DNA from: Cytophagaceae bacterium
Lineage (GTDB): Bacteria > Bacteroidota > Bacteroidia > Cytophagales > Spirosomataceae
Direction: 5' to 3'
Assembly: GCA_005791165.1 (NCBI GenBank)
Contig: SXXW01000036.1
Location: 1 to 54,045 of the forward strand
Length of the DNA: 54,045 nt
Shown: one piece after another, positions 36,015 through 44,881 of the stretch
Layout of the letters: each line of letters opens with the position of its first letter
Numbering within the stretch: position 1 is the stretch's first letter
Made by a program: the position numbers and the translations under genes
The notes under the pieces: generated by a model
Databases searched by the model: none
What the model was told of the DNA's origin: nothing
What the model saw: the letters and a program-made list of their open reading frames with translations, nothing else

Positions 36015-37280
36015 ATGAAAAACTCCTACTTAAAATTCGTTTTATTGGGCCTTGTGCTCTTCAGTTCATTTAGTTTTATTTCATACCGCTGGAATGCCGA
36101 TCTAAATAAGAAGGTCGTTGAAACCACCGACATTAAAGTTCCTGCAGGATTTGTGGTCCAAGTGTTAGCTTCTGATTTGGGAGCCACTAGGCATTTGGCC
36201 ATTTCGAAAAACGGAGATATCTATGCTAAATTATCCAAATTAAAAGAGGGCAAAGGGATTTATTTGTTACGTGATACCAACAAAGATGGGGTTATCGATG
36301 AGACGAAGCTTTTCGGAAATTATACGGGAACAGGTATAGTAATCAACAAAGGATTTCTTTATGCCTCGTCTAATAAGGGTATTTATCGGTATAAGTTGAA
36401 CGCAAATGAAGAGGTAATTGATACAGAAAATCCTGAAAACATTGTCAATGGTTTACTGGATCATGGCCGGGATAATGCAAAACCTTTTTCTTTTGACAAC
36501 AAATCGAACTTATACGTTTCCATTGGTTCTTATAATGATGCTTGTAGAATACCAGGTACCGGAACTGGAATGGTTCCTTGCTCTATTTTGGATTCAGCCG
36601 GTGGAATTTGGAAATTCAATGCAGATAAATTAAATCAAGGATTTCAAGATGGGACGCGTTATGCGACCGGAATAAAAAATGCGGTGGGTACTTTTTGGAA
36701 TACAAAGACCAATTCCTTATTTATCACTGCGCATGGTCGTGGTCAATTTCATGATTTTTATCCTCAATTTTATACACCCAAGCAAAGCCAAGAAATGCCT
36801 GCAGAGGCTATATACGAATTGCATGAGGGGGATGATGCGGGTTGGCCTTATATCTATTATGACCAATTTCAAAACAAGAAAATTCAAGCTCCCGAGTATG
36901 GTGGGGATGGGAAAAAAGTAGGGGGCGAAAAGGCTATTAATCCTACCGTTGCTTTTCCAGCGCACATGGGACCGAATGACTTACTTTTTTATACAGGTAA
37001 AATGTTTCCTGCGAAATATAGAAATGGTGCATTTGTAGCTTTCCACGGTCAATCGGCTGAATTGAAAAAAGGGTATTTAGTTGCTTTTATCCCTTTTGTA
37101 AATAATAAGCCGAGTGGTAAGTGGGAGATTTTTGCAGATAATTTTTCTGGTATTGATCTAGTTAAACCTTCGGGTCCGATCCAACATCGTCCTTGCGGAT
37201 TAGCACAAGGACCTGACGGTGCTCTATATGTGTGTGATGATCTGAATGGGTCTATCTACCGCATTGCTTATAAAAAATAA
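36015..37280 (+). CDS. sorbosone/glucose dehydrogenase-like beta-propeller
   Basis: 421 aa with an N-terminal signal segment (YLKFVLLGLVLFSSFSFIS). Residues ~40-418 are a six-bladed propeller of the L-sorbosone dehydrogenase/PQQ sugar dehydrogenase group: VPAGFVVQVLASDLGATRHLAIS, a RDTNKDGVIDE calcium-loop-like motif, YATGIKNAVGTFWNTKTNSLF, LHEGDDAGWPYIYYDQFQ, and HRPCGLAQGPDGALYVCDDLNGSIYRI. Unlike the gene at 19000 it has no cytochrome domain. It is the first gene of a two-gene operon with a GH31 enzyme 21 bp downstream. Confidence 0.92.
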   Translation: MKNSYLKFVLLGLVLFSSFSFISYRWNADLNKKVVETTDIKVPAGFVVQVLASDLGATRHLAISKNGDIYAKLSKLKEGKGIYLLRDTNKDGVIDETKLFGNYTGTGIVINKGFLYASSNKGIYRYKLNANEEVIDTENPENIVNGLLDHGRDNAKPFSFDNKSNLYVSIGSYNDACRIPGTGTGMVPCSILDSAGGIWKFNADKLNQGFQDGTRYATGIKNAVGTFWNTKTNSLFITAHGRGQFHDFYPQFYTPKQSQEMPAEAIYELHEGDDAGWPYIYYDQFQNKKIQAPEYGGDGKKVGGEKAINPTVAFPAHMGPNDLLFYTGKMFPAKYRNGAFVAFHGQSAELKKGYLVAFIPFVNNKPSGKWEIFADNFSGIDLVKPSGPIQHRPCGLAQGPDGALYVCDDLNGSIYRIAYKK

Positions 37281-37301
37281 ATAGGTCTAAATTTCTTGGC
37301 T

Positions 37302-39437
37302 ATGAAGATTTTCCATCTTGCTTTCGCTTTATTCGTGTCAGCGACAATAACGCTTGCACAAGTTCCTGTCATTTGGAAAGAAAGCTATCCTGGGATTTGG
37401 AAAGCGGAAGTGGGCAAACCGCAAAAACACAGTTTATTAAAAGCAGCTGGAGGAAAGGCTAATTTGGCCGCGCTCCAATTTTTGCCTAAAACCCAATTTC
37501 CATTAGACAAAGGTTCGATCGAAGTCAAGGTTGTTGATGGCAAAACCTACCTAAAATTCCCCCTTCAAAAAGAAGAGCAAATTTTTGGTTTAGGTTTAAA
37601 TTTTCAAACGGTCAATCAACGGGGTCGGATTTTAAATCTCCATATGGATCACTTTGGTGGGAAGGATAATGGTCGAACACACGCGCCCGTCCCATTTTAT
37701 GTGTCTACCAAAGGCTACGGAGTTTTAATTGACGCAGCTCAATACATTACGGTTTATGCAGGAACGGGTGTTCGAGTGGATTCCAAAAATCCTCCTGAAC
37801 TGCAAGATCGAAATACCAATAAAAAATGGGATGCACAACCTTACTCAGATGCAGTTGAGATATTAGTTCCAGCCTCAGGGACAACCCTATATGTTTTTGC
37901 CGGCCCGTCGACCATGCAGGTCGTTCAGCGCTATAATTTGATGAGTGGCGGTGGATATTTGCCGCCTAAATGGGGGCTAGGTTTTACCCAACGAGTTCCC
38001 ACGCTGTATTCTCAAGACGATATTTTAAAGGAAGTGAACAGTTTTGAGGAACACGATTTTCCATTGGATTTTATTGGTGTGGAACCAGGTTGGCATAGCA
38101 TGTCCTATCCTTGTACTTTTGAATGGGACCCAACAAGATTCCCTAATCCTACATTGTTTTTGGACCAATTAGCTGCCAAGGGGGTTTCGGCCAATTTGTG
38201 GATGAATCCTTACGTTTCGCCTAAATCTTCTTTGTATCCTTTGGTCAAAAACCTCACAGGTTCACATACGGTTTGGAATGGTTTAGTGCCTGATTTTACG
38301 TTGGCCAAAACGCGCCAATTATACAAAGACCATTTCAAGAAAAATCATTTGGACATTGGGGTTGGTGGATATAAAATTGACGAGGTGGATGGTTATGACA
38401 ATTGGGTTTGGCCGGATGTGGCCACATTTCCATCGGGCACCAGTGCCGAACAGATGAGGCAAATGTATGGGTCGATGGTTCAAAAAATGACGGCCGACTG
38501 GTACAAAGAAATCAACAAACGGACCTATGGTTTAGTCCGTGCCTCGAATGCGGGAGGGAGTCATTTACCCTATGTGATTTACAACGATTATTACAACCAT
38601 AAAGATTTTATCACCGCTTTGGTGAATAGCAGCTTTGTTGGCGTACTCTGGACCCCCGAAGTTCGCGCCTCCAAAACGGCCGAAGAGTGGATTAGAAGAA
38701 TGCAATCGGCTTGTTTTTCTCCTATGGCCATGATCAACGCTTGGGCCGATGGCACCAAACCATGGACTTTTCCCGAGGTGGCTGATGCAGTTAAGGATGT
38801 GGCCAATTTACGGATGCAATTGCTTCCTTATCTGTATACGACTTTTGCTGCGTACCATCGAGAAGGAAAACCTCCCTTTAGAGCGATGCAATTGGTGGAT
38901 GGTTTTGTATCTCAGAATGTGCAGGAGCGAGGGCAATTTGACGCCACTCAGAATCCATACCAAATGGCTATTCGCAAAGATATTAAGGACCAATATATGA
39001 TGGGGGATGCGATTTTGGTAGCCCCGATGTTTGCCGGAGAGAAAACAAGAAGCGTTATTTTGCCGAAGGGAAAATGGTACGATTTTTACACAGGTGCCTT
39101 TGTAGGTGAAAATCAAATCATTCAAATCGAACCTTCGTTGGAAAAAATTCCTTTGTTTGTTCGCGATGGGGGGATTATACCGATGGTTCCGATACACCGA
39201 CAAGCTCCCAAAATGGATCAAAAATGGCCGCTCGAAATGCGTCATTATGGAAAATCTACGGGCGAGTTTACCTTATATGACGATGATGGAAAATCATTTG
39301 ATTATGAAAAGGGCGCATTTTCATTGACCCATTTTTCAGTCCAAAAAGATGCTCAAGGGAAATTGACCGGAAGCCAACCCTCTCAAGCCCCCATGGGATA
39401 TAGAAAAGAAGTAAAATGGGTCTTTATGACGCAATAA
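37302..39437 (+). CDS. secreted GH31 alpha-glycosidase
   Basis: 711 aa from the ATG at 37302; a TTG six bases upstream is less likely. A signal peptide ends at TLAQ. An N-terminal beta-sandwich (galactose-mutarotase-like) runs to ~215, then the TIM barrel: PKWGLGFTQRV, FPLDFIGVEPGWHSM, and GVGGYKIDEVDGYDNW with Asp360 as the expected nucleophile. Asp429 in YVIYNDYYNH is the candidate acid/base. FSPMAMINAW and DAILVAPMF are typical of the family, and a C-terminal beta domain has GEFTLYDDDG. It cleaves an alpha-linked hexose or xylose. The motifs are atypical for a maltase. Its stop directly abuts the stop of the next convergent gene. Confidence 0.94.
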   Translation: MKIFHLAFALFVSATITLAQVPVIWKESYPGIWKAEVGKPQKHSLLKAAGGKANLAALQFLPKTQFPLDKGSIEVKVVDGKTYLKFPLQKEEQIFGLGLNFQTVNQRGRILNLHMDHFGGKDNGRTHAPVPFYVSTKGYGVLIDAAQYITVYAGTGVRVDSKNPPELQDRNTNKKWDAQPYSDAVEILVPASGTTLYVFAGPSTMQVVQRYNLMSGGGYLPPKWGLGFTQRVPTLYSQDDILKEVNSFEEHDFPLDFIGVEPGWHSMSYPCTFEWDPTRFPNPTLFLDQLAAKGVSANLWMNPYVSPKSSLYPLVKNLTGSHTVWNGLVPDFTLAKTRQLYKDHFKKNHLDIGVGGYKIDEVDGYDNWVWPDVATFPSGTSAEQMRQMYGSMVQKMTADWYKEINKRTYGLVRASNAGGSHLPYVIYNDYYNHKDFITALVNSSFVGVLWTPEVRASKTAEEWIRRMQSACFSPMAMINAWADGTKPWTFPEVADAVKDVANLRMQLLPYLYTTFAAYHREGKPPFRAMQLVDGFVSQNVQERGQFDATQNPYQMAIRKDIKDQYMMGDAILVAPMFAGEKTRSVILPKGKWYDFYTGAFVGENQIIQIEPSLEKIPLFVRDGGIIPMVPIHRQAPKMDQKWPLEMRHYGKSTGEFTLYDDDGKSFDYEKGAFSLTHFSVQKDAQGKLTGSQPSQAPMGYRKEVKWVFMTQ

Positions 39438-41888
39438 CTATTTCTTTTTTGCCCAATGTTTTTCTAGTGATTTGATGAAAAAACCACCCACTACGCTTCT
39501 TGCCTGGAAGCCTACTTGGGTCCCTGTTGTAGTTTCATGCCAATCGCTAAAGGGCACGCGGCTTGAACTTTCATTCATGAATTTGTAAATAGGATGCACA
39601 AAGGATTGAAAATCTTTTTGATTGTCGGCCAAAGTAGCTGTCCACATAATCCAATCACTTTTTGTATAGGTTTTACGGCTGTCTAAAGGCAATCCGTAGG
39701 CATTTTGCTTGGTCAAATAATATGCGATCTCTTTTTGATATACGCTTTTAGGAAATAAATTGAGCCCCAGTAATTTATCCCAAACCAAATTATATTTTTG
39801 ACTCCAAGTATTATTTTTATTGAACGTAAGGGCATAATGATCCCCTTCGTCAGCCATTTTCATCCACTTGCCTGCATAGTCTTTCGCGATAGCCTGCATT
39901 GAATCTGCCGTTGATTTTAAACCTAAAGTTCGGGCCATTTGCGCATAAGCGCCTATCCCATTGATGGCTTTGATGGATAAGTTGGCATTTCGCTCCAAAT
40001 GTCCCGCAAAGTCATCAGTACATAATTGGTTCACAGGATCTAATCCATCTTTGACTAAAAAGGAAACCCAGCGAGTCAACGTCTCCCAGTGTTTTTTCGC
40101 AAATTGGGCATTGCCATCCTCTTTACAAATGGCCCCAGTTAAAATCACCATGTTTCCAGCTTCTTCCACAGGCATATCTTCAGGATAAGTTTGACCATTT
40201 GCTATGGGATATGTACCAATATCATGTGCTGGAAATGGTTTTTTCCATTGACCACTTTCGCTATAATACATAAGCGGTTCCACCATTCCTTTTAACAAGG
40301 CGGTATTGTAAAGTAAACTGAGTGGAGCGGAAGGATACGTTACATCCACGGTCCAAATGGAACCATTGCTAAAGTTTTCTTTTTGCGGAAAAAGTACTTC
40401 ATCTTTCTCTCCTCGTACTAATTTGTGGGCGGCCAAGGATTGCCTATAACCTGCCACACATATTTCAGCATATTCTTTGCCTCCAGCATTGAGTGCATCT
40501 TGGTATATTTTTTTGTCAAAATTTTGACAGATTTGCTTAATTTGATCATGTTCTTTGGCGGATGTGATGAGCAAATTTTCGATGTTTTGGTGTTTTTTAA
40601 CCCACCAAGCTTTTAGGTTTTTAGTAAAATATTGGATGGAATACAGGTCGTCGTAAGCCAGCATGATCATTGATTTCTTAACGATAGTCCCTGCCTTTGC
40701 TTTCCATTGAGAAGTCAAAAATAGCTCAGGGTCGGAAGCGCTTTTCTCGTTCGAATTCCCTTCACTCAAGTTGATTAAATCGGTTAATGATTTGATGCTT
40801 AAAGCATTTTCAGAGTTAACGCTTGCTAAATATCCATAGCCCCAATCAATCCTTACATCATCTCCTTTTCGACCTAAAATATTTTGTTCTTTCACCCCTG
40901 TTTTCAAGTATTTTAAAGTGCCTTTTGCGCCTGAGCTTATTTCTAAAACTTGGGTAGATTCATTTCGAGCAATATCAGCGGCTAGACCAAAGGTAATTTC
41001 GGCATCATGCGGTTTACCATCTGCGGATTTTATTTCAAAATCTATGTAGGACACAGGCCGACTCATTAAGTCCAAATTCGACGCAATTAAGGGAGATGTG
41101 AAAGTAAGATTCAATTTCACAGATCCACAGGCAAATTGATATTTGGTTTGTGTGGCAGTAATTTCTACCCCCAATTGCTGGGCCAAGGTTAATTGTTTGG
41201 CATTTTTTTGCTTAGCAAATCCAGCATCTAGCCAAGCATTTCCTCTTAAATTGGTGCAATGTAAGGCCAATAAATTTTTACCTTTTTTCAGGTTTTTCTT
41301 GACTTCATTAGCCAGTTCTATATTTTTAATTTTCCTTGTATTGCAGTTTTGGCAATCATAAATTTTAGTTCCATTTAAATAAACCTCCACATCGTCATCG
41401 TGTCTTAGTTGGAGGATTAATTTATCTATGTCGACTTCCTCGTATAGAAATGTACGCCTAACCCAAATATTTTTCGACGGCCAAGAAGTGGCCCATTTAT
41501 TAGTAGCCCCTTTTCCAAAAGGCAATTTTCCATTTTTCCATGAAGTACTTTGAAAATTCTCATTCATCCAATTTTGTCCAGGCTCATCCTCCGTATATAC
41601 GCATTCAATGGGCTGAGATTTTTCTGCAATTGGCACGATAGATTCGATTGGAAACGGTAAGGCACCTAAAAACTGATATGTCTTATTATCTACTTTAATT
41701 AAACCGACCATCGACTGTTCATTCCCCGTCCAATGTTTAGTGGTGGAGGCATTTGCTTGGTCCGAAAAAGACCAAATGCTGAAATAGGGATCATGTGCAA
41801 TCAGCGGATAGGCAGGTGCTTTATGTACCTGGGCAAAACAGATTTGACATATACATGCCAAAATGAGGGTATATAAAAACTTATTCAT
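39438..41888 (-). CDS. DUF4965/DUF1793 six-hairpin protein (glutaminase A-like)
   Basis: 816 aa with a signal peptide (ending QICFAQ). Domains in order are DUF4964 (~20-90, HDPYFSIWSFSDQ), a jelly-roll insert resembling galactose-binding (~90-225, WVRRTFLYEEV..LILQLRHDDDVEVYLNG), DUF5127, then the DUF4965/DUF1793 alpha/alpha barrel (VTYPSAPLSLLYN, HDIGTYPIANGQTYPEDMPVEEAGNMVI, RNANLSIKAINGIGAYAQM, VVGGFFIKSL). Fungal relatives were named glutaminase A, but bacterial members in glycan loci probably act on sugars. It is a single-gene unit sharing a leader region with the next divergent gene. Confidence 0.92.
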   Translation of the reverse strand: MNKFLYTLILACICQICFAQVHKAPAYPLIAHDPYFSIWSFSDQANASTTKHWTGNEQSMVGLIKVDNKTYQFLGALPFPIESIVPIAEKSQPIECVYTEDEPGQNWMNENFQSTSWKNGKLPFGKGATNKWATSWPSKNIWVRRTFLYEEVDIDKLILQLRHDDDVEVYLNGTKIYDCQNCNTRKIKNIELANEVKKNLKKGKNLLALHCTNLRGNAWLDAGFAKQKNAKQLTLAQQLGVEITATQTKYQFACGSVKLNLTFTSPLIASNLDLMSRPVSYIDFEIKSADGKPHDAEITFGLAADIARNESTQVLEISSGAKGTLKYLKTGVKEQNILGRKGDDVRIDWGYGYLASVNSENALSIKSLTDLINLSEGNSNEKSASDPELFLTSQWKAKAGTIVKKSMIMLAYDDLYSIQYFTKNLKAWWVKKHQNIENLLITSAKEHDQIKQICQNFDKKIYQDALNAGGKEYAEICVAGYRQSLAAHKLVRGEKDEVLFPQKENFSNGSIWTVDVTYPSAPLSLLYNTALLKGMVEPLMYYSESGQWKKPFPAHDIGTYPIANGQTYPEDMPVEEAGNMVILTGAICKEDGNAQFAKKHWETLTRWVSFLVKDGLDPVNQLCTDDFAGHLERNANLSIKAINGIGAYAQMARTLGLKSTADSMQAIAKDYAGKWMKMADEGDHYALTFNKNNTWSQKYNLVWDKLLGLNLFPKSVYQKEIAYYLTKQNAYGLPLDSRKTYTKSDWIMWTATLADNQKDFQSFVHPIYKFMNESSSRVPFSDWHETTTGTQVGFQARSVVGGFFIKSLEKHWAKKK

Positions 41889-41932
41889 GTTAAAGGTTTA
41901 GACATTATGTATAAAGATAACAAATCTCAAAA

Positions 41933-41965
41933 TTTGAAAATTGGAAATTTGTTAATTTATTTTTA
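41933..41965 (+). promoter_or_regulatory. candidate promoter of the propeller gene at 41997
   Basis: TTTG at 41933-41936, a 21-bp spacer and TATTTTTA at 41958-41965 (one mismatch to TAnnTTTG). A TAAAACCT element follows 8 nt before the ATG. A TAAAGATA box on the opposite strand at 41912-41919 may serve the divergent DUF4965 gene. Confidence 0.45.
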
Positions 41966-41996
41966 ACTCACATCTCTTATTAAAACCTATCATACA

Positions 41997-43088
41997 ATGA
42001 AATACATCTTACCTATTTTGATTACTGCGACTTTTGCCTTTCAAGGCCTAGCCCAACAATTAAAAGCAAATCGTTATTTATATGTTGCAGCGCCAGGAAT
42101 ACGCGATTATTTGGGGTACGGGGGACATGGGATTTTGGTTTTTGATATGGACCATGGACATAAATTTGTCAAAAGAATCAAAACCCAAGGCTTGCATCCC
42201 AACGGGAAACCGTCGAATGTCAAAGGAGTTGCTGTGAGTGTTCCTTTGAATAGTATTTATGTGAGTACATTGGAGTCCCTGCAGCGCATCGATTTGTCGA
42301 CTGAAAAAGTAATCTGGGAACGTCAGTTTGCAGGTGGTTGCGATCGTATGTCCATTTCGCCTGATGGTAAAACGATGTATTTACCTTCTCTAGAGAAAAA
42401 TTTCTGGAATGTGGTCAATTGCGAAACGGGGGATATCATTAAAAAGATTGATGGGTTTAAGCGGGCGCATAATACGGTGTATGGTTCCTCTGGAAATTCA
42501 GTTTATATGGGCGACATAGGAAATCCGTGGTTGTATGTAGCAGATACAAAAACGCAGCAAGTTCGTTTGAAAGTGGGTCCATTTTTAGGCTATGTTCGAC
42601 CATTCACCTTAAATCATGATGAATCTTTGGGTTTTGTGACGGTCGACAGTTTATTAGGTTTTGAAGTGGGAGATTTAAAAACTGGTAAGAAATTAGCTAG
42701 TTTGGTGGTAGAAGGTTGGAATAAGGGTCCTGTGCGCAGGCATGGAAACCCGAGTCACGGCATTGGCTTGACTCCAGATGAAAAAGAAATTTGGTTGTGT
42801 GATGGATTTAATATGCGTTTGCATGTTTTTTCGGCGGTTGCGCCATACCAACAATTAACCACGATCCCAATGAAAGATATGCCGGGTTGGATCACCTTTA
42901 GTTTAGACGGAAAATTTGCCTATCCGTCAAGTGGCGAGGTGGTAGACGTGCGAACGCGAAAAGTTTTATTGAACTTAGAGGACGAGTTTCACAATGCCGT
43001 TTCTAGTGAAAAAGTGGTTGAGATTCAGTTTGAAAAGGGAAAGGCGGTTAGAGCTGGAGACCAATTTGGCGTCGGTCGAAAAAAATAA
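41997..43088 (+). CDS. secreted YncE/WD40-like beta-propeller protein
   Basis: 363 aa with a signal peptide (ending GLAQQ). It carries repeated propeller blades with short motifs such as SISPDGKTMYLPSLE, YVADTKTQQVRLKVG, GIGLTPDEKEIWLCDG and ITFSLDGKFAYPSSG, the pattern of YncE/quinoprotein-amine-dehydrogenase-like seven-bladed propellers. No catalytic ligands are recognised, so a binding or lactonase-like role is possible. It is a single gene ending in a strong bidirectional terminator. Confidence 0.88.
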   Translation: MKYILPILITATFAFQGLAQQLKANRYLYVAAPGIRDYLGYGGHGILVFDMDHGHKFVKRIKTQGLHPNGKPSNVKGVAVSVPLNSIYVSTLESLQRIDLSTEKVIWERQFAGGCDRMSISPDGKTMYLPSLEKNFWNVVNCETGDIIKKIDGFKRAHNTVYGSSGNSVYMGDIGNPWLYVADTKTQQVRLKVGPFLGYVRPFTLNHDESLGFVTVDSLLGFEVGDLKTGKKLASLVVEGWNKGPVRRHGNPSHGIGLTPDEKEIWLCDGFNMRLHVFSAVAPYQQLTTIPMKDMPGWITFSLDGKFAYPSSGEVVDVRTRKVLLNLEDEFHNAVSSEKVVEIQFEKGKAVRAGDQFGVGRKK

Positions 43089-43090
43089 AT

Positions 43091-43130
43091 TAAACCTAGG
43101 AAGAAAATCAACAACTTCTTCCTAGGTTTA
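43091..43130. terminator. bidirectional terminator, perfect 15-bp stem
   Basis: TAAACCTAGGAAGAA at 43091-43105 and its exact complement at 43116-43130, with a 10-nt loop, lie between the convergent propeller and GH39-like genes (3 bp after one stop and 7 bp beyond the other). Confidence 0.9.
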
Positions 43131-43137
43131 TTTGAAA

Positions 43138-44808
43138 TTATTGCCAGGTTAATTGGAACAGATCGACGGCCTGTCGGGGCAATTCAGTTTCAACTTTTAA
43201 TGCACCTTTTGTAATAGTCAATTTTTGTGGCGAATTCACTTGGGCCAATTGGCCTGCTTTTTCAAGCGCTGAAATTTGTTCAGCCGAAGGGTCCTTTGGC
43301 GACCCCATTTTTTTCCAAACCTCATAGCTATTGCTATGTAAATCATCGATTCTGTAATGTGTCAGTTTGGCCGAGGAGGATTTAATGCCTGATATTTCCA
43401 AAGTAACTTTTGAAAATTCTCCTTTTTTATCAACATCGTGATAGTTCCAAACCATGACGGACGCGGTGTTTTTGTTTTTGGTGGCCATTGTTCCGATATC
43501 CGTTTTTGCTCCTCTAAAACTTGAATCTAAAGCCATTTGCAAAGAATAACTGTGATCTGATTTTGATTCCACAAAATCACCTTGCATTTTCCCAAACATC
43601 CTAAATACATTTAAGACCGGTTTGTCTACTCCATTGGTCGCTAAATCTCTGAAACCATAAAACCAGGGTTGGTTTTCAAATTCAAAGGCCCATGTTACGG
43701 CACCCAATAAATTGGAATTGTATTTTTTTGCCAATTCATATTTACGGGCAAAAGTGGCTGCAGTATAGCTTGAGTACATGGTTCCATTTCGGTAGGCATT
43801 TTGGGGACTTGTGGCCATACCACAAGCAGCGCAACCTTCTGGATCTGATTCACCGATGACGATGGGTAAATTTTTTAATTGGGGATAGGCAGCGATCACC
43901 TTTAAATTATCTTCAATGTTTTTGAGTTGGGCCCTAGCGCTCATCACGACTTTCCCCTGCTCTAATTTGGGGGATCCTTTGGCATGAAACAAAATTAAAT
44001 CTAGAGGCGAGCCTATCTTTTTTGTCACATAATTGGTGTCAAATAAACAATGTTTTAAAAATGCATCTTGGAATTTCATTCCTCCTCCTGTGATATCGGT
44101 TCCGCCAATTTTAGCCGTTGGCAATGCCCTTTTTACCGCATCTGCCGAGTAATCATAGAGTTTAAAAAATTCCGCTTGCGTTCCTTTCCAATAGGCAGAA
44201 TTGGGTTCGTTCCAAACCTCCCAATACCAGCTTTCCACTTCTTTTTGACCATAACGTGCAACACTATGTTTGACCCATTGGTAAATTAATTCTCCCCATT
44301 TTTTATAATCCTTTGGGGGATAGGCCCAGCCAGTGTAGATGTCATTGTAATTGTCACCCGGTTTCCAATAGTGTTTATAGGGTGTTGGTTTAATGGAAAG
44401 AGCTTCTGGCATAAAGCCAATTTGGGCCAGAGGCTTCATCCCTCTCTGAATGTAGGTATCGAAAATCTTGTCGATAATGGTCCAGTCATAGATCGGATTT
44501 CCTTGCGCATCTTCCGTGTAGGCATTGGTAGAACCCCATTTTAAACTTGCGACGCCATCGCCGGTGACCAAAAGGCTATGCGCTCTTACATAAACAGGCA
44601 CTGGACTTAAGGCAGAAATTTCAGTTAGTAATTTTTTGCCATCTTTCATGTAGGTATAATTCGGCTCATCATAGCCAAACCAAGCATAAATGGGCTTCAT
44701 TTTTTCTTGGGTTTTCGAAAGGTCAATCGTGATTTTGGCTTGGTCGTTCATTTGTCCAAGGGCATTGGCAGAAAAAAGCAACGCACATGCAAGGAATATT
44801 TTTTTCAT
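43138..44808 (-). CDS. secreted GH39-like glycoside hydrolase
   Basis: 556 aa with a signal peptide (ending ANALGQ). It is a clan GH-A TIM barrel: an RAHSLL strand near 75, then WYWEVWNEPNSAYW with Glu201 as acid/base in the Asn-Glu-Pro motif, and LPIVIGESDPEG with Glu320 as the expected nucleophile. A C-terminal beta domain follows (SVMVWNYHDVDKKGEFSKVTLEISG, THYRIDDLHSNSYEVW), as in beta-xylosidases of GH39. Likely activity is beta-xylosidase or a related exo-enzyme in the periplasm. It has its own promoter, which overlaps that of the divergent gene. Confidence 0.9.
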   Translation of the reverse strand: MKKIFLACALLFSANALGQMNDQAKITIDLSKTQEKMKPIYAWFGYDEPNYTYMKDGKKLLTEISALSPVPVYVRAHSLLVTGDGVASLKWGSTNAYTEDAQGNPIYDWTIIDKIFDTYIQRGMKPLAQIGFMPEALSIKPTPYKHYWKPGDNYNDIYTGWAYPPKDYKKWGELIYQWVKHSVARYGQKEVESWYWEVWNEPNSAYWKGTQAEFFKLYDYSADAVKRALPTAKIGGTDITGGGMKFQDAFLKHCLFDTNYVTKKIGSPLDLILFHAKGSPKLEQGKVVMSARAQLKNIEDNLKVIAAYPQLKNLPIVIGESDPEGCAACGMATSPQNAYRNGTMYSSYTAATFARKYELAKKYNSNLLGAVTWAFEFENQPWFYGFRDLATNGVDKPVLNVFRMFGKMQGDFVESKSDHSYSLQMALDSSFRGAKTDIGTMATKNKNTASVMVWNYHDVDKKGEFSKVTLEISGIKSSSAKLTHYRIDDLHSNSYEVWKKMGSPKDPSAEQISALEKAGQLAQVNSPQKLTITKGALKVETELPRQAVDLFQLTWQ

Positions 44809-44825
44809 AGACTAGGTTTAGTCGA

Positions 44826-44867
44826 CAAAAATATCGTTTTTAAGGTAGAATTTTTCAAATAATTTTG
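44826..44867. promoter_or_regulatory. overlapping divergent promoters
   Basis: Minus strand: TTTG (44859-44856), 22-bp spacer and TATTTTTG (44833-44826), 17 bp before the GH39-like ATG. Plus strand: TAATTTTG at 44860-44867, 14 bp before the ATG at 44882. The -33 element of one abuts the -7 box of the other, so the two polymerases could not bind together. Confidence 0.55.
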
Positions 44868-44881
44868 ATAAATTGAAATGG

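Noticed and set aside
38808..39245. 145-codon antisense frame inside GH31
   Set aside because: Shadow of a conserved catalytic domain; no independent start signal or family match.
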